From: Anabaena sphaerica FACHB-251
Lineage (GTDB): Bacteria; Cyanobacteriota; Cyanobacteriia; Cyanobacteriales; Nostocaceae
NCBI RefSeq assembly: GCF_014696825.1
Contig: NZ_JACJQU010000032.1
Location: 1 to 37,491, forward strand
DNA length: 37,491 nucleotides
Direction of reading: 5' to 3'
The position numbers and the translations under genes were made by a program. Positions within the stretch are counted from its first letter, which is position 1, and each line of letters starts with the position of its first letter. A model generated the notes under the pieces. It was not told the DNA's origin, searched no databases, and saw nothing but the letters and a program-made list of their open reading frames with translations. This document shows positions 9,597 to 18,904 of the stretch, one piece after another.

Positions 9597-10630
9597 TTAT
9601 TACCTCCAAAAGATGCCAAAAAGTTTTGTAATCGCCGCTTAATTAATGTTGCATCTCCCATACGTCTACCTAATTCCCGTTCCAAAGCACCAACAGGTGC
9701 AAGGTTTTGTGGGGCGCGAGGATCTCTTGATGGATGAGAAGCGTAATAGGGGATTAAATAGCAAGTTTGATTTGCTATTTCTGTTGCTCTGTCTATGCCA
9801 TTTTTTATAGATAACTCCAGCCGGACAATACCATGTAAATCGTGATAGCCAAGTTGTTTATTAAAATGTTGAGAACTACCAGATTTTAAATACCATGAAT
9901 ACTGGGATCTATCTTTAATTTCAAAAATAGGTGTGCGCTGTCCTGGCAACAATTTCCATAGCAAAGCAGCATATTTTTCAGGCAGGTATTGTCTGTGCAT
10001 TGTCTTAACATAGCCCAAGGTAAAAATGGGTGATTCATATCGCAATGATCCATCACGAATTACCAAGGTATCTGTATCTTTTATATTTAGTTTGCCTACT
10101 AGCTGTTCCTCTGCGGCTAACATGGCATTTTGGACAATTGCACCTCGTGCTTCAGGGGTATTAGGTTGATTGCTTTTAACAGCTTTATAGAGTAATTCGG
10201 CTTTGCTTCCCAAAGGGCAAGGAATGGGTGTTGATACAGCTTCTTGTTCGCCACCGAAACCCACAACTCGATGAATATCAATTTCCGGTTCTAGTAGATA
10301 ACTGGCTTTGGGAATAGTTCTATCCACTACTACAGCACCTACAGCAATTGTGCCAAATACACCGTAGGTTATTGTGTTGCCATCGCCACCGACAAGTGCA
10401 GCATCTAGCCTTCTCCGCCCGTCGGTAAAGATCAGGCGATTAGGTAGCGATCGCGGATCTTGAGACTCAAAACTATCCCAATTATCAGTCTCTACTGTAG
10501 GGTTAACATCACTTTCTGAAAGCGCAATTTCTTCGCTGATTTGAATTGGCGGCTCGTAGTCATTACCCCAAGGTTCGAGGCGAAAGTTATGCGATCGCCA
10601 GAAGTTACTTACATAATTCTCCTCATGCAT
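9593..10630 (-). CDS. nurA: NurA-domain nuclease
   Basis: A 345-residue protein with the RNase H-like NurA fold: LIFTDGRRR carries the first metal-binding aspartate (D70) followed by the typical beta strands, and TLVIRDGSL carries a second (D193). NurA is a 5'-3' exonuclease and endonuclease loaded and driven by HerA. First gene of the operon and overlapping herA by four bases. The ATG at 10630 has no clear ribosome site upstream; a GAGGAG lies just inside the reading frame, so the true start is less certain, but no better in-frame start exists nearby. The N-terminal 60 acidic residues precede the domain and are not recognised. Confidence 0.82.
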   Translation of the reverse strand: MHEENYVSNFWRSHNFRLEPWGNDYEPPIQISEEIALSESDVNPTVETDNWDSFESQDPRSLPNRLIFTDGRRRLDAALVGGDGNTITYGVFGTIAVGAVVVDRTIPKASYLLEPEIDIHRVVGFGGEQEAVSTPIPCPLGSKAELLYKAVKSNQPNTPEARGAIVQNAMLAAEEQLVGKLNIKDTDTLVIRDGSLRYESPIFTLGYVKTMHRQYLPEKYAALLWKLLPGQRTPIFEIKDRSQYSWYLKSGSSQHFNKQLGYHDLHGIVRLELSIKNGIDRATEIANQTCYLIPYYASHPSRDPRAPQNLAPVGALERELGRRMGDATLIKRRLQNFLASFGGNK

Positions 10631-11629
10631 TACTTTGTGGGTTGCTTAGAAATAGTGTGTTTTTAACATTACCAGTTATAAACCAATAATACCAATTTAC
10701 GCCTGATGTGATAAAAAATCCCATTATTCTATCAAAGTTTCCACGCTTACCCAAAGCATCGTCGTTGAATAAGTTACACACGCACGTTTTTATGCTTACT
10801 TAGCAAGACTTAAAGTGTTCCAAACAATAAAAACTACTTATTGCGATTGCCTCCGTCGGGCGCTCCTACCCTCTGCAATGACTTTTAGATTGATTCATTT
10901 CGCTCCTTTCCATACCCTGCGGGAAGGCTACACCTACGCAATGACAATTGTGCATTTTTTTCCTGGTGGTCTTCGCGCCATTTCTATGCTGGAATACATG
11001 GTTGTATCTGTATAATTTAAAACAGTTAAATCTGTGGTTTTGAAACGCTTTCACTCATTTTGTCAATAAAAATGATCTTGTGCATATCATATTAAGCCAA
11101 GCAGAGTAAGAATTAAACCACTTTGAAGATTTTTGTCTCTATTGTTCCGTAGTAAAACAATTTGCAATAAATTTTTGTATAAAAAATACATCCACTAAAT
11201 GTAGTAAAGTATTTCAGAGCAGTTGAGGCATAAGTTTACCGACTTTATTCCAGTAAAATCACTGTTATTTTTTTATTTTAGAGAGGCTATGATTGCAGGT
11301 ATAATAAATGTATTAATATATAGTGTTTAAGAGCTTACAAACTAAATATTTATCACAAGACTGCTAATAATCAACCAGCTATTAGTTGGCAATCTTGTTT
11401 TGCTGTTCTTCGGTTATTGACAGAGTTGGCATGGGAGAAATTTTAAATTAGCTGCGAGCCACTTGCTTTACAGTTAACAACGCTTATTAACGGTTATACC
11501 AAACCGTTGCCCTTGATCACTGTATGACATAGGGGATACTACAGACGTGCCTAAAGATAACGGTAGGGTTTGTGGCGAAGTATTTCCCTGTACGCAATTA
11601 ATTAACTGAAATTATTTTTATTTGGTGAG
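10631..11629. promoter_or_regulatory. 1 kb divergent control region between nurA and the sigma-ATPase gene
   Basis: No credible gene. At 10841-10947 two degenerate copies of a cyanobacterial dispersed repeat end in CAATGAC. A long interrupted inverted repeat lies at 11356-11397 (CAAGA/TCTTG outside, CTAATA/TATTAG inside) followed by TTTT. A second, AACGGTT (11489-11495) with AACCGTT (11502-11508), lies nearer the plus-strand gene. TTGACA at 11417-11422 with TTTTAA 18 bases later could be a promoter for the plus-strand gene, but the -10 match is weak. Promoters for both divergent units must lie here. Confidence 0.4.
11356..11397. promoter_or_regulatory. Interrupted inverted repeat upstream of the sigma-ATPase gene
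   Basis: CAAGA at 11356-11360 pairs with TCTTG at 11393-11397, and CTAATA pairs with TATTAG inside. It could be an operator, an upstream terminator insulating the gene (four T follow), or an attenuator. It sits just before the candidate TTGACA element. Confidence 0.3.
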
Positions 11630-14600
11630 ATGCCTGATCGCCTGCTGCTGCTAGATGATTTAAAAAACGCAAATACCCCAGAACAAGTCGCAGCACTATT
11701 CCAAAAGCTCGGCTACAACGTCGTTTGCCAAATGTTAGATGTTGAGCTTTTGGAACTGTCAGAGCGCAGCGTTCAAGCTGTAAATCAGGTCTACTTAATT
11801 GCAAATCAAGGAAATGCAGAGTTACAGGTGATTTTGTTTCAGCTACATCCTTATGAGTGGACTTCTTTTAATGCTGTTACCCATAGAATGCAGGCGATCG
11901 CTAACAGTATTTGTCAACGTGATTCTTCTTTTTTGTTGTTAGCCACAAAAGATTATAAACAGTTGATGCTTGTTAGTCCTCACTACCAGCTCAATACTCA
12001 GATGGATTTAAAGGTCAATATTCAGAAATATTTAATTAATATTGCTGATCCTAATTATTATGACCTCAACCGATTAGAAAAAATAGCCGCTCGGCTACTT
12101 AATCCACAAACACTTCACCGCCTTCAGCATGAAGCACTCAACTTTAAAGAACCATCAAAAAAATATGAATTTCAAGATACAGTTGGTTGGTATTTACAAA
12201 AAATTGGTCGAATTAAACTTTTAAAACCAGATGAAGAGATTATTTTAGCTCGCCAAGTAGCGCAATTAGAAGAAATACAGAAGATTATAAAAAAACTTGA
12301 AAAACAACTTCATAGACCTCCACAAGAGGAAGAAATTGCTTCAAAAATTGGCATATCTACCTTAGCACTAAGTCAGCGCATATATTATGGTAAATTAGCT
12401 AAAAACCAGCTGGTACAGGCAAACTTGCGGCTAGTATTCTCAATTGCTAAAAACTATACAAATCGGGGATTAGAACTTCTAGATTTAATTCAAGAAGGAA
12501 ATTTAGGATTAATTAAAGCAGTTGAAAAATTTGATTATACCAAAGGTAATAAACTATCAACTTATGCCACTTGGTGGATAAAACAGATGATACGAATAGC
12601 AATAGCTAATCAATCTCGTACTATTCGTCTACCTGTTCATCTATGGGAAAAAATTTCCTTAGTGAAGAAAACAGCTAAGTTACTTACTCAAGAAATAGGC
12701 CGTATTCCTAAACAAAAAGAAATTGCTGCTACTTTAGGAATGACAGATGAAAATTTACAATCTCTGATTAAATATACTTTACCAACAACTTCCTTAGATA
12801 CGCCAATTGGTACTGAAGAGGATACTATATTAGTAGACATTATTGAGTCTTCTGGAGATACACCAGAAGATTGGATGCTGAAAAGTTTTTTAATAGATGA
12901 ATTAGAAAGTTTTTTAGAAATACTCAAACCTCGTGAACGTAAAATTTTGGAAATGCGTTATGGTTTAGATGATGGCTATGAAAAAAATTTAGCAGAAATT
13001 GGCCGTAAAATTAACATAAGTCGTGAACGGGTTCGCCAAATTGTCAACAAAACATTAAATACCTTACGACTGTCACAACCAAGAAAAAGGATAAAACAGG
13101 AATTTATTGATGAACATAAAATCTCTCAATCTCTCACCAGCCCATTGGTTTTATCGAGTGTTTCATCCAATATAGAAAACCTCAAAGATGCCAATGTAAA
13201 TAATAAATTACAGACTGTTGATATACAAATCCATCTCACCCAAGAAAATCAAATCATGGAAATTAATTCTACCAATTTAACCGAACAATTTGCTTCTTTA
13301 GAACAGACATTTCATCAACTATCTGAGCAATTAATTAAAGCAGCTAAAGCACTGCAAAATCCTGGTATTCCTTTAGCCGAAGATTTAATTTTACAACTAA
13401 ATCAATGCCAAAAAGATTTTATACAGTTGCAAAATATCACACTGGAATTAGCAAAACGTTCTCAAATATCTTCCCAGGCAAACACTGATACAATTTCTTC
13501 TCTGACAGACATCAAAGACTTGATACAAACTATTACAGATTCAGAAAATGAAAAGTTGAAACTTGAGAAATTACGCTCTGACGCTTTGAGAGTTTTACAG
13601 CGAGTATTGGCAATATCCCATCAAATAGATAATGATTTTCACCCTTTAAAAGATTGTCGGGTAAAAGCCCAAGAACTTTATAAAGTAATTTCACAATCAC
13701 AAAGTTATGAAAATTCAGAGATTCAAAGTTTAGCAGATGGTAATCATCCATTCTCGAAATTAGTTACCTTGATTGAGGTTCGCGAGTCCGCAGACTATCA
13801 ACGGTTGGAAGAATTACGGTCTACTGTAACTCAAGGTTTAGGGATGCCTCTAGCTTTAGCAGCATTAACAGGAGGACTTATAATCCGAGAGGAATCCATC
13901 CCAGAATTACCTTTAAATTTTAGCACTGAAGTAGATGAAGAAACCTCTAGCTTAAAGTCTTCTCCAGCAGCAAGATTAGAGGTAAATCAAAAAGCAAAAG
14001 AAGAGTCAAATGAAGGATATGCACAGCTAGAAATTGCATTACCTGAGCATCAAATTATAGTAAATTCCCAACCTATCGAAACATTAACGATAATTCCTGA
14101 AGAACCTGCTGAAAATAAACTTGAACAGAAAATTGAAAATCCGATATTAACCCAAGTTCACACTCATCAAAAGGCATTTGTAGAACCAGATGTCAAAGAA
14201 GACATAGAACCTCAATATCAACCTACATCAAAGGATATAGAACCAAAAAATATTACAGCCACTAATGATCATGCCAATCAAGAGTTACTGGAACAACGTC
14301 AAAAAATTTGGCATTTACTAAGAGACAAAAAACAGAGCCTTGCTTATCATTTAGCACACTGCTTAGAAACTATCTACCCTAAATTTCACCCACATTTACC
14401 TTCAAAGATAATTCGTGGGGCAATTTTAGGTCTTCATGTACGTTATGATGCCGGATTAGAATTAGGACAAATCGCTAATAATATTAAAAGTGATTTTACC
14501 AACTTTAATGACGACTGTTTTGTAGATGAAGATAATGAATGGAATCAAGCAATTAGTTTATTATTAGTTACTGCTACATTGCGTCCAGCTTTACTTGCAC

Positions 14601-17600
14601 CAAATACCAACGCTGCGGTAATTTTACACTCTCTTCGGTTGGGAGAAGGTTTAAATCAACTCTATAAATATTGCCAAATTATTGCCAAATACGGAAACCA
14701 ACGTTTGGCTTTAGATATAACAGCTATCAAAAAAGTTATCAGCCAAACAGTATGGGAAAATGAATTAGCTGCTTTGCGTCAGGAAGTTGAAAATTGGTGG
14801 TCTCAAGCTCAAGTTTTAACCATGTCCTATGACACAGCTAAGGCAGTTTGGAATCAGTGGCTTCAGCCCAATCAACTTATTCATTCTCTGCTACTTCCTG
14901 TTAGGCAAAATGATGTGAGCAAGTTGGATATTGCCAAACAAAATATGCAACGATTATCCAATGAAACTCAGATTAATGAAGAAGTCAATCGGACACAGAG
15001 GGAAATTGGTCTTTTGAGAGCAAGTAGTGATGCTATCACAGGTAGAACTCTCAGTAAAATTCGCCAACAGGTTCGCAAAGCAGTTAATTTCGTGGATGAA
15101 TGGATTAGACTGCAAGAATCAAACACAATCAAAAGTAATGATTATGCTTATAATCAAGCTCAACAATTGCAGAAAGAACTGGCAAATCTTCATCAAACTG
15201 TGTTAGAAGAACTAAATGTTTTTTACCATAAAAATTCCTCAGTTTTATTAACAGCAGGTATTGATTATTGTAGAACAGCAGTAGAGGATATTCGTGATCT
15301 TTTTGAAGAAACCAAGTCCTTACGAGCATTAGAACCGGAGATTAAGTATCTACTTCATGCTGAATTGCTGAAAATTCCTTCACTATTAATGGACTCTGAC
15401 TGGCAACCAGAAATTAAAAAACCAGAATTATTAGCGCAAGAAATTATTAATCTGGTTACACAAAATAATTTTAGCTGGAAACAAGCTTTTAATTCACGAA
15501 TTGAAAATAAAGACCACGAAGCTACAGAGAGAATTATTGAGTTTCTGCAAGTATATACAGAAACATCTATTGATAGTGATGAACTCCAAAAACAAAGAGA
15601 AATACAGATTAAGAATTGTCAGCAAGAATTAAAGCAAGCTGTCAATAATACTCGGAAATTACTAGAAGCTAATGTAGCTTTAGGTGTCATTAATGAAAAT
15701 GATAGATTAGACTATGTAGCAGATATTGAAAGCATAGAAACTGCTATACCAAAAACCTTAAGATTTGGGGCAAATATATCTCATCTGCAAAAGATAAGTG
15801 ACGAAATTAATACTAAACGCCAACAAGAAATTGATGAGAAGAGAAAAGAATTGAAAGAATTGATTGACAAAATAGGTCTAGATAATACTGTATGTGATCG
15901 AATTAGCGGTGTATTAGATAAAGGTGATATATTCACTGCCAATGAATATATAAACATGGTGCAGCAAAATAGGCAAATACCTGAAGTAGAAAATCGGAGA
16001 GAGGTTTTTAAAGACTTCTTTAATAAGGAGAATTATACTTCTCTAGAAAAAGAACTTGAACCTGCTGATCTTAATCGAACAGCTAGACGTGAGATAATTT
16101 TGAATATTTCTAAGAGCAGAAATATTGGGCTATTGCATATGCAACAAGTACCAGGCGCTCAAGCAAAAAAAGCTTCTGAAATGCTTGAATCTTGGTTTAA
16201 AACTAAGACAGCTAAGAAAGCAGATTCAGAAGAAGATGTTCGCACAATTCTGAGCAATCTAGGTTTTAATACAGGAAATATCAATATTAAACAAAAAGAT
16301 AATTACACTTGGATTAATATTACTACTAAACCAATTCAAGAGAAAAATAGTTGTCCTGTTCCCGCTTTTGGTTCAAAAGCAAACGGTAACTATCGTATTC
16401 TCTGTGTCTGGCATAGGCCATCAGAAGAAGAAATTCTCAATGCTATTGGGGATACGTCTCATGGTTGCCCAGTTCTTGTGTTCCATTTTGGACGAATGAC
16501 AGAAAAAAAACGCAGAGACTTAGCTCGTTTGAGTCGGGAGCGTCGCCGCACTTTTATTGTCATAGATGATATTGTTATGTTGTATCTGTGCGGAGAAAGA
16601 GGGGTACGTTTACCAGTATTATTTGACTGTACCTTACCCTTCACTTTTCTAGAACCTTATACGACTACAGCAAGTGAGTTTGTTCCTGAGATGTTTTATG
16701 GGCGGGAACAAGAACGGCAATCCATAATTCACCCAATGGGATCTTGTTTAATTTATGGAGGACGGCAATTAGGTAAAACAGTTTTACTGCGTTACGTTCA
16801 GAGAGATTTTAACGCTCTCAATCAGGAATATAGAGCGGGATTTTTAGATATTAAACAAGTTGGAGCAGAGAAACCACTAGATGAAATTTGGTCTTGTATT
16901 ATTAGTAAGTTGGAGGAAATGAATATCTTCGATGCCAAGCGGCGTAATCTTCCCAACTCCAAAACTTTACAGCAAATTAAAAGCTGGTTAGAACTGAACA
17001 ACCAAAGACACATTTTACTGTTGTTGGATGAGGCAGATAATTTTTTGGAAGCAGACAGCAAAGAAGGTTTTCCTCGATGCGATGAATTGAGAAGATTAAT
17101 GTTGGAGACAAACCGACGTTTTAAAGTAGTTTTCGCTGGATTACATAACGTGCTGCGAACCACAAAACAAGTCAACCATCCTTTGGCTCACTTTGGCACT
17201 CCCATTTGTATTGGACCATTGTTAAAGAATGGCGAAATGCGAGAAGCAAGAGCTTTAATTGAACGACCATTTGCCAGCGTAGGTTATCGCTTTGAATCTC
17301 CTGATTTGGTAACACGAATTCTGTCCCAAACTAACTATTATCCCAGCCTTATACAGCTTTATTGTCAACAACTTCTCAAGCACGTTACCAACCCTGATGT
17401 TGCAAATTTCAATACTAAAGATAGTCCACCTTATGTAATTACTTCGCAGCAAGTTGATGATGCTTACAATAATCAAGACTTGCGTAAAGCTATCCTAGAT
17501 CGATTTCTGTTGACTTTACAACTAGATCAGCGATACGCAGTAATTGCTTATGCCATTGCCTTTAGTTCTATCAACAGTGACAAAGGAATGGTAAATGGAT

Positions 17601-18793
17601 TTAATGTTTCTTGGATTAGAAATGAAGTGCTTACTTGGTGGTATGAAGGTTTCCAAGGTTTATCATTAGATGAAATTCAGGTTTTGCTAGAAGAAATGGA
17701 GGGATTAGGGGTTTTACGTAGAACTAATACAGGTAGTTTCACCTTGAGAAGTCGCAATGTATTGTTGTTAATGGGAACTCAGGAGGAAATTGAAGCCACA
17801 CTTTTACAACATCGGGAATTACCCCTAGAATATGAGCCTTCTAATTTTCGTTCAGTTATTGGTATCAAGGACAATTTTCAGCGCAGTCCCTTAACCGCCC
17901 AACAGGAATCAAAACTGTTATCTCCTGAAAATGGAGTCTCTATTATATCTGGAACTTTAGCAGCAGGACTTGAAGATTTAAAGCTGTATCTAGAATCAGT
18001 TTTGAGTAAAAAGAACGAATATTCCTATTACTATTGGGAGGATCTGTTTTCTCAAGAAGATTTTGCTCAACGTCTAAAGTTGCGAATAAGTAAACGCCCA
18101 CAAGATTGTATAACCCTGATTGTTATATCCGCAATTTGTTCCTGGAATCATCATTGGGTTCAAGAAGCAAGAGAGCAAATTAAAAGATTAAGATCACAAA
18201 CTTCTTTTGTGCAGTTAGTTTTTGTGGCTACTCCTCAAAACTTGTGGCAATTATTAAACAATAAACACACGGATTTTAATGCCTTGAATAGTCTAACTAA
18301 TTTGACTTTAAAACCTTGGCATGATGTTACACTACGACAATGGCTAGAAGATTGCAATTATCCGAGTGATCAAGATTCCCGTGAAAAAATTACCGCCGTG
18401 ACGGGAAATTGGCCAGCACTTATTTACAGGTTTTATCACCATTCTCAATCTCATCTACACAACTGGGAGCTTCATCTAGAAGGATTAAAAGAATCGTTTA
18501 ATGACTGGCAAGAGGCAAGAGACTTTATTACTGTACAATTAGGAATTGACCGCTACGAACAAAAGAAGGTATTACGAGCTTTAGCTGATTGGTGTCAAAC
18601 TCCGGAAGATAGCATTTCTACTGATGAATTAGTAGATTTAAACGATGATATTCAACCAGATATTGTGAGAAAAGTTTTACTTTGGGCAGACCTACTAAAT
18701 CTAGTCATTCCTGTACGTAAGAAAAAAGAACATCAAGAATACTGGCGTATTGCACCAGTAGTTGGTCGTCTCCTCGAAGCTATGGAAGATTAA
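11630..18793 (+). CDS. Giant sigma-70 / STAND-type ATPase fusion protein
   Basis: A 2387-residue protein with no named counterpart that I recognise. Residues 1-160 form an alpha/beta domain resembling N-terminal modules of large restriction-type proteins. Residues about 180-482 are a full sigma-70 of the SigA/group 2 type: region 1.2 (DTVGWYLQKIGRI), region 2 with the -10-melting YATWW (312-316), region 3, a TPIGxEED sigma finger, and a region 4 helix-turn-helix (SRERVRQ, 464-470). Then come about 1000 mainly helical residues with an acidic linker (about 770-880) and a TLRPALLAP segment. The C-terminal part has FYGRE (1689-1693), P-loop GGRQLGKT (1710-1717), Walker B LLLLDEAD (1796-1803), winged-helix-like segments and a second ATPase-like region without a P-loop. 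Reading frame is intact. A DNA- or stress-sensing transcription switch is inference. Confidence 0.8.
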   Translation: MPDRLLLLDDLKNANTPEQVAALFQKLGYNVVCQMLDVELLELSERSVQAVNQVYLIANQGNAELQVILFQLHPYEWTSFNAVTHRMQAIANSICQRDSSFLLLATKDYKQLMLVSPHYQLNTQMDLKVNIQKYLINIADPNYYDLNRLEKIAARLLNPQTLHRLQHEALNFKEPSKKYEFQDTVGWYLQKIGRIKLLKPDEEIILARQVAQLEEIQKIIKKLEKQLHRPPQEEEIASKIGISTLALSQRIYYGKLAKNQLVQANLRLVFSIAKNYTNRGLELLDLIQEGNLGLIKAVEKFDYTKGNKLSTYATWWIKQMIRIAIANQSRTIRLPVHLWEKISLVKKTAKLLTQEIGRIPKQKEIAATLGMTDENLQSLIKYTLPTTSLDTPIGTEEDTILVDIIESSGDTPEDWMLKSFLIDELESFLEILKPRERKILEMRYGLDDGYEKNLAEIGRKINISRERVRQIVNKTLNTLRLSQPRKRIKQEFIDEHKISQSLTSPLVLSSVSSNIENLKDANVNNKLQTVDIQIHLTQENQIMEINSTNLTEQFASLEQTFHQLSEQLIKAAKALQNPGIPLAEDLILQLNQCQKDFIQLQNITLELAKRSQISSQANTDTISSLTDIKDLIQTITDSENEKLKLEKLRSDALRVLQRVLAISHQIDNDFHPLKDCRVKAQELYKVISQSQSYENSEIQSLADGNHPFSKLVTLIEVRESADYQRLEELRSTVTQGLGMPLALAALTGGLIIREESIPELPLNFSTEVDEETSSLKSSPAARLEVNQKAKEESNEGYAQLEIALPEHQIIVNSQPIETLTIIPEEPAENKLEQKIENPILTQVHTHQKAFVEPDVKEDIEPQYQPTSKDIEPKNITATNDHANQELLEQRQKIWHLLRDKKQSLAYHLAHCLETIYPKFHPHLPSKIIRGAILGLHVRYDAGLELGQIANNIKSDFTNFNDDCFVDEDNEWNQAISLLLVTATLRPALLAPNTNAAVILHSLRLGEGLNQLYKYCQIIAKYGNQRLALDITAIKKVISQTVWENELAALRQEVENWWSQAQVLTMSYDTAKAVWNQWLQPNQLIHSLLLPVRQNDVSKLDIAKQNMQRLSNETQINEEVNRTQREIGLLRASSDAITGRTLSKIRQQVRKAVNFVDEWIRLQESNTIKSNDYAYNQAQQLQKELANLHQTVLEELNVFYHKNSSVLLTAGIDYCRTAVEDIRDLFEETKSLRALEPEIKYLLHAELLKIPSLLMDSDWQPEIKKPELLAQEIINLVTQNNFSWKQAFNSRIENKDHEATERIIEFLQVYTETSIDSDELQKQREIQIKNCQQELKQAVNNTRKLLEANVALGVINENDRLDYVADIESIETAIPKTLRFGANISHLQKISDEINTKRQQEIDEKRKELKELIDKIGLDNTVCDRISGVLDKGDIFTANEYINMVQQNRQIPEVENRREVFKDFFNKENYTSLEKELEPADLNRTARREIILNISKSRNIGLLHMQQVPGAQAKKASEMLESWFKTKTAKKADSEEDVRTILSNLGFNTGNINIKQKDNYTWINITTKPIQEKNSCPVPAFGSKANGNYRILCVWHRPSEEEILNAIGDTSHGCPVLVFHFGRMTEKKRRDLARLSRERRRTFIVIDDIVMLYLCGERGVRLPVLFDCTLPFTFLEPYTTTASEFVPEMFYGREQERQSIIHPMGSCLIYGGRQLGKTVLLRYVQRDFNALNQEYRAGFLDIKQVGAEKPLDEIWSCIISKLEEMNIFDAKRRNLPNSKTLQQIKSWLELNNQRHILLLLDEADNFLEADSKEGFPRCDELRRLMLETNRRFKVVFAGLHNVLRTTKQVNHPLAHFGTPICIGPLLKNGEMREARALIERPFASVGYRFESPDLVTRILSQTNYYPSLIQLYCQQLLKHVTNPDVANFNTKDSPPYVITSQQVDDAYNNQDLRKAILDRFLLTLQLDQRYAVIAYAIAFSSINSDKGMVNGFNVSWIRNEVLTWWYEGFQGLSLDEIQVLLEEMEGLGVLRRTNTGSFTLRSRNVLLLMGTQEEIEATLLQHRELPLEYEPSNFRSVIGIKDNFQRSPLTAQQESKLLSPENGVSIISGTLAAGLEDLKLYLESVLSKKNEYSYYYWEDLFSQEDFAQRLKLRISKRPQDCITLIVISAICSWNHHWVQEAREQIKRLRSQTSFVQLVFVATPQNLWQLLNNKHTDFNALNSLTNLTLKPWHDVTLRQWLEDCNYPSDQDSREKITAVTGNWPALIYRFYHHSQSHLHNWELHLEGLKESFNDWQEARDFITVQLGIDRYEQKKVLRALADWCQTPEDSISTDELVDLNDDIQPDIVRKVLLWADLLNLVIPVRKKKEHQEYWRIAPVVGRLLEAMED

Positions 18794-18825
18794 TATCCAG
18801 AAGCAGCAATTGATTTGCATAGTGT

Positions 18826-18861
18826 GGACAATCCTTGAAATAGTTATGCGGAGGATTGTCC
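18826..18861. promoter_or_regulatory. Perfect 10-bp inverted repeat between the sigma-ATPase and PLD-SNF2 genes
   Basis: GGACAATCCT (18826-18835) and AGGATTGTCC (18852-18861) flank a 16-base loop, in the 111-base gap. No T run follows directly (TGTATTTAT), so it is not a standard terminator. It may be an operator, a processing hairpin or an attenuator adjusting expression of the downstream nuclease-helicase. Confidence 0.45.
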
Positions 18862-18904
18862 TGTATTTATGGTTAACTTGTCAAAATATAAAAGTTCGTA
18901 AATC

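Noticed and set aside
10815-11015. 66-residue open frame in the divergent region
   Set aside because: It is the translation of a degenerate dispersed repeat and has no ribosome site or recognisable protein.
11417-11446. TTGACA with TTTTAA as a definite promoter
   Set aside because: The -10 match is poor; kept only as a possibility in the intergenic entry.
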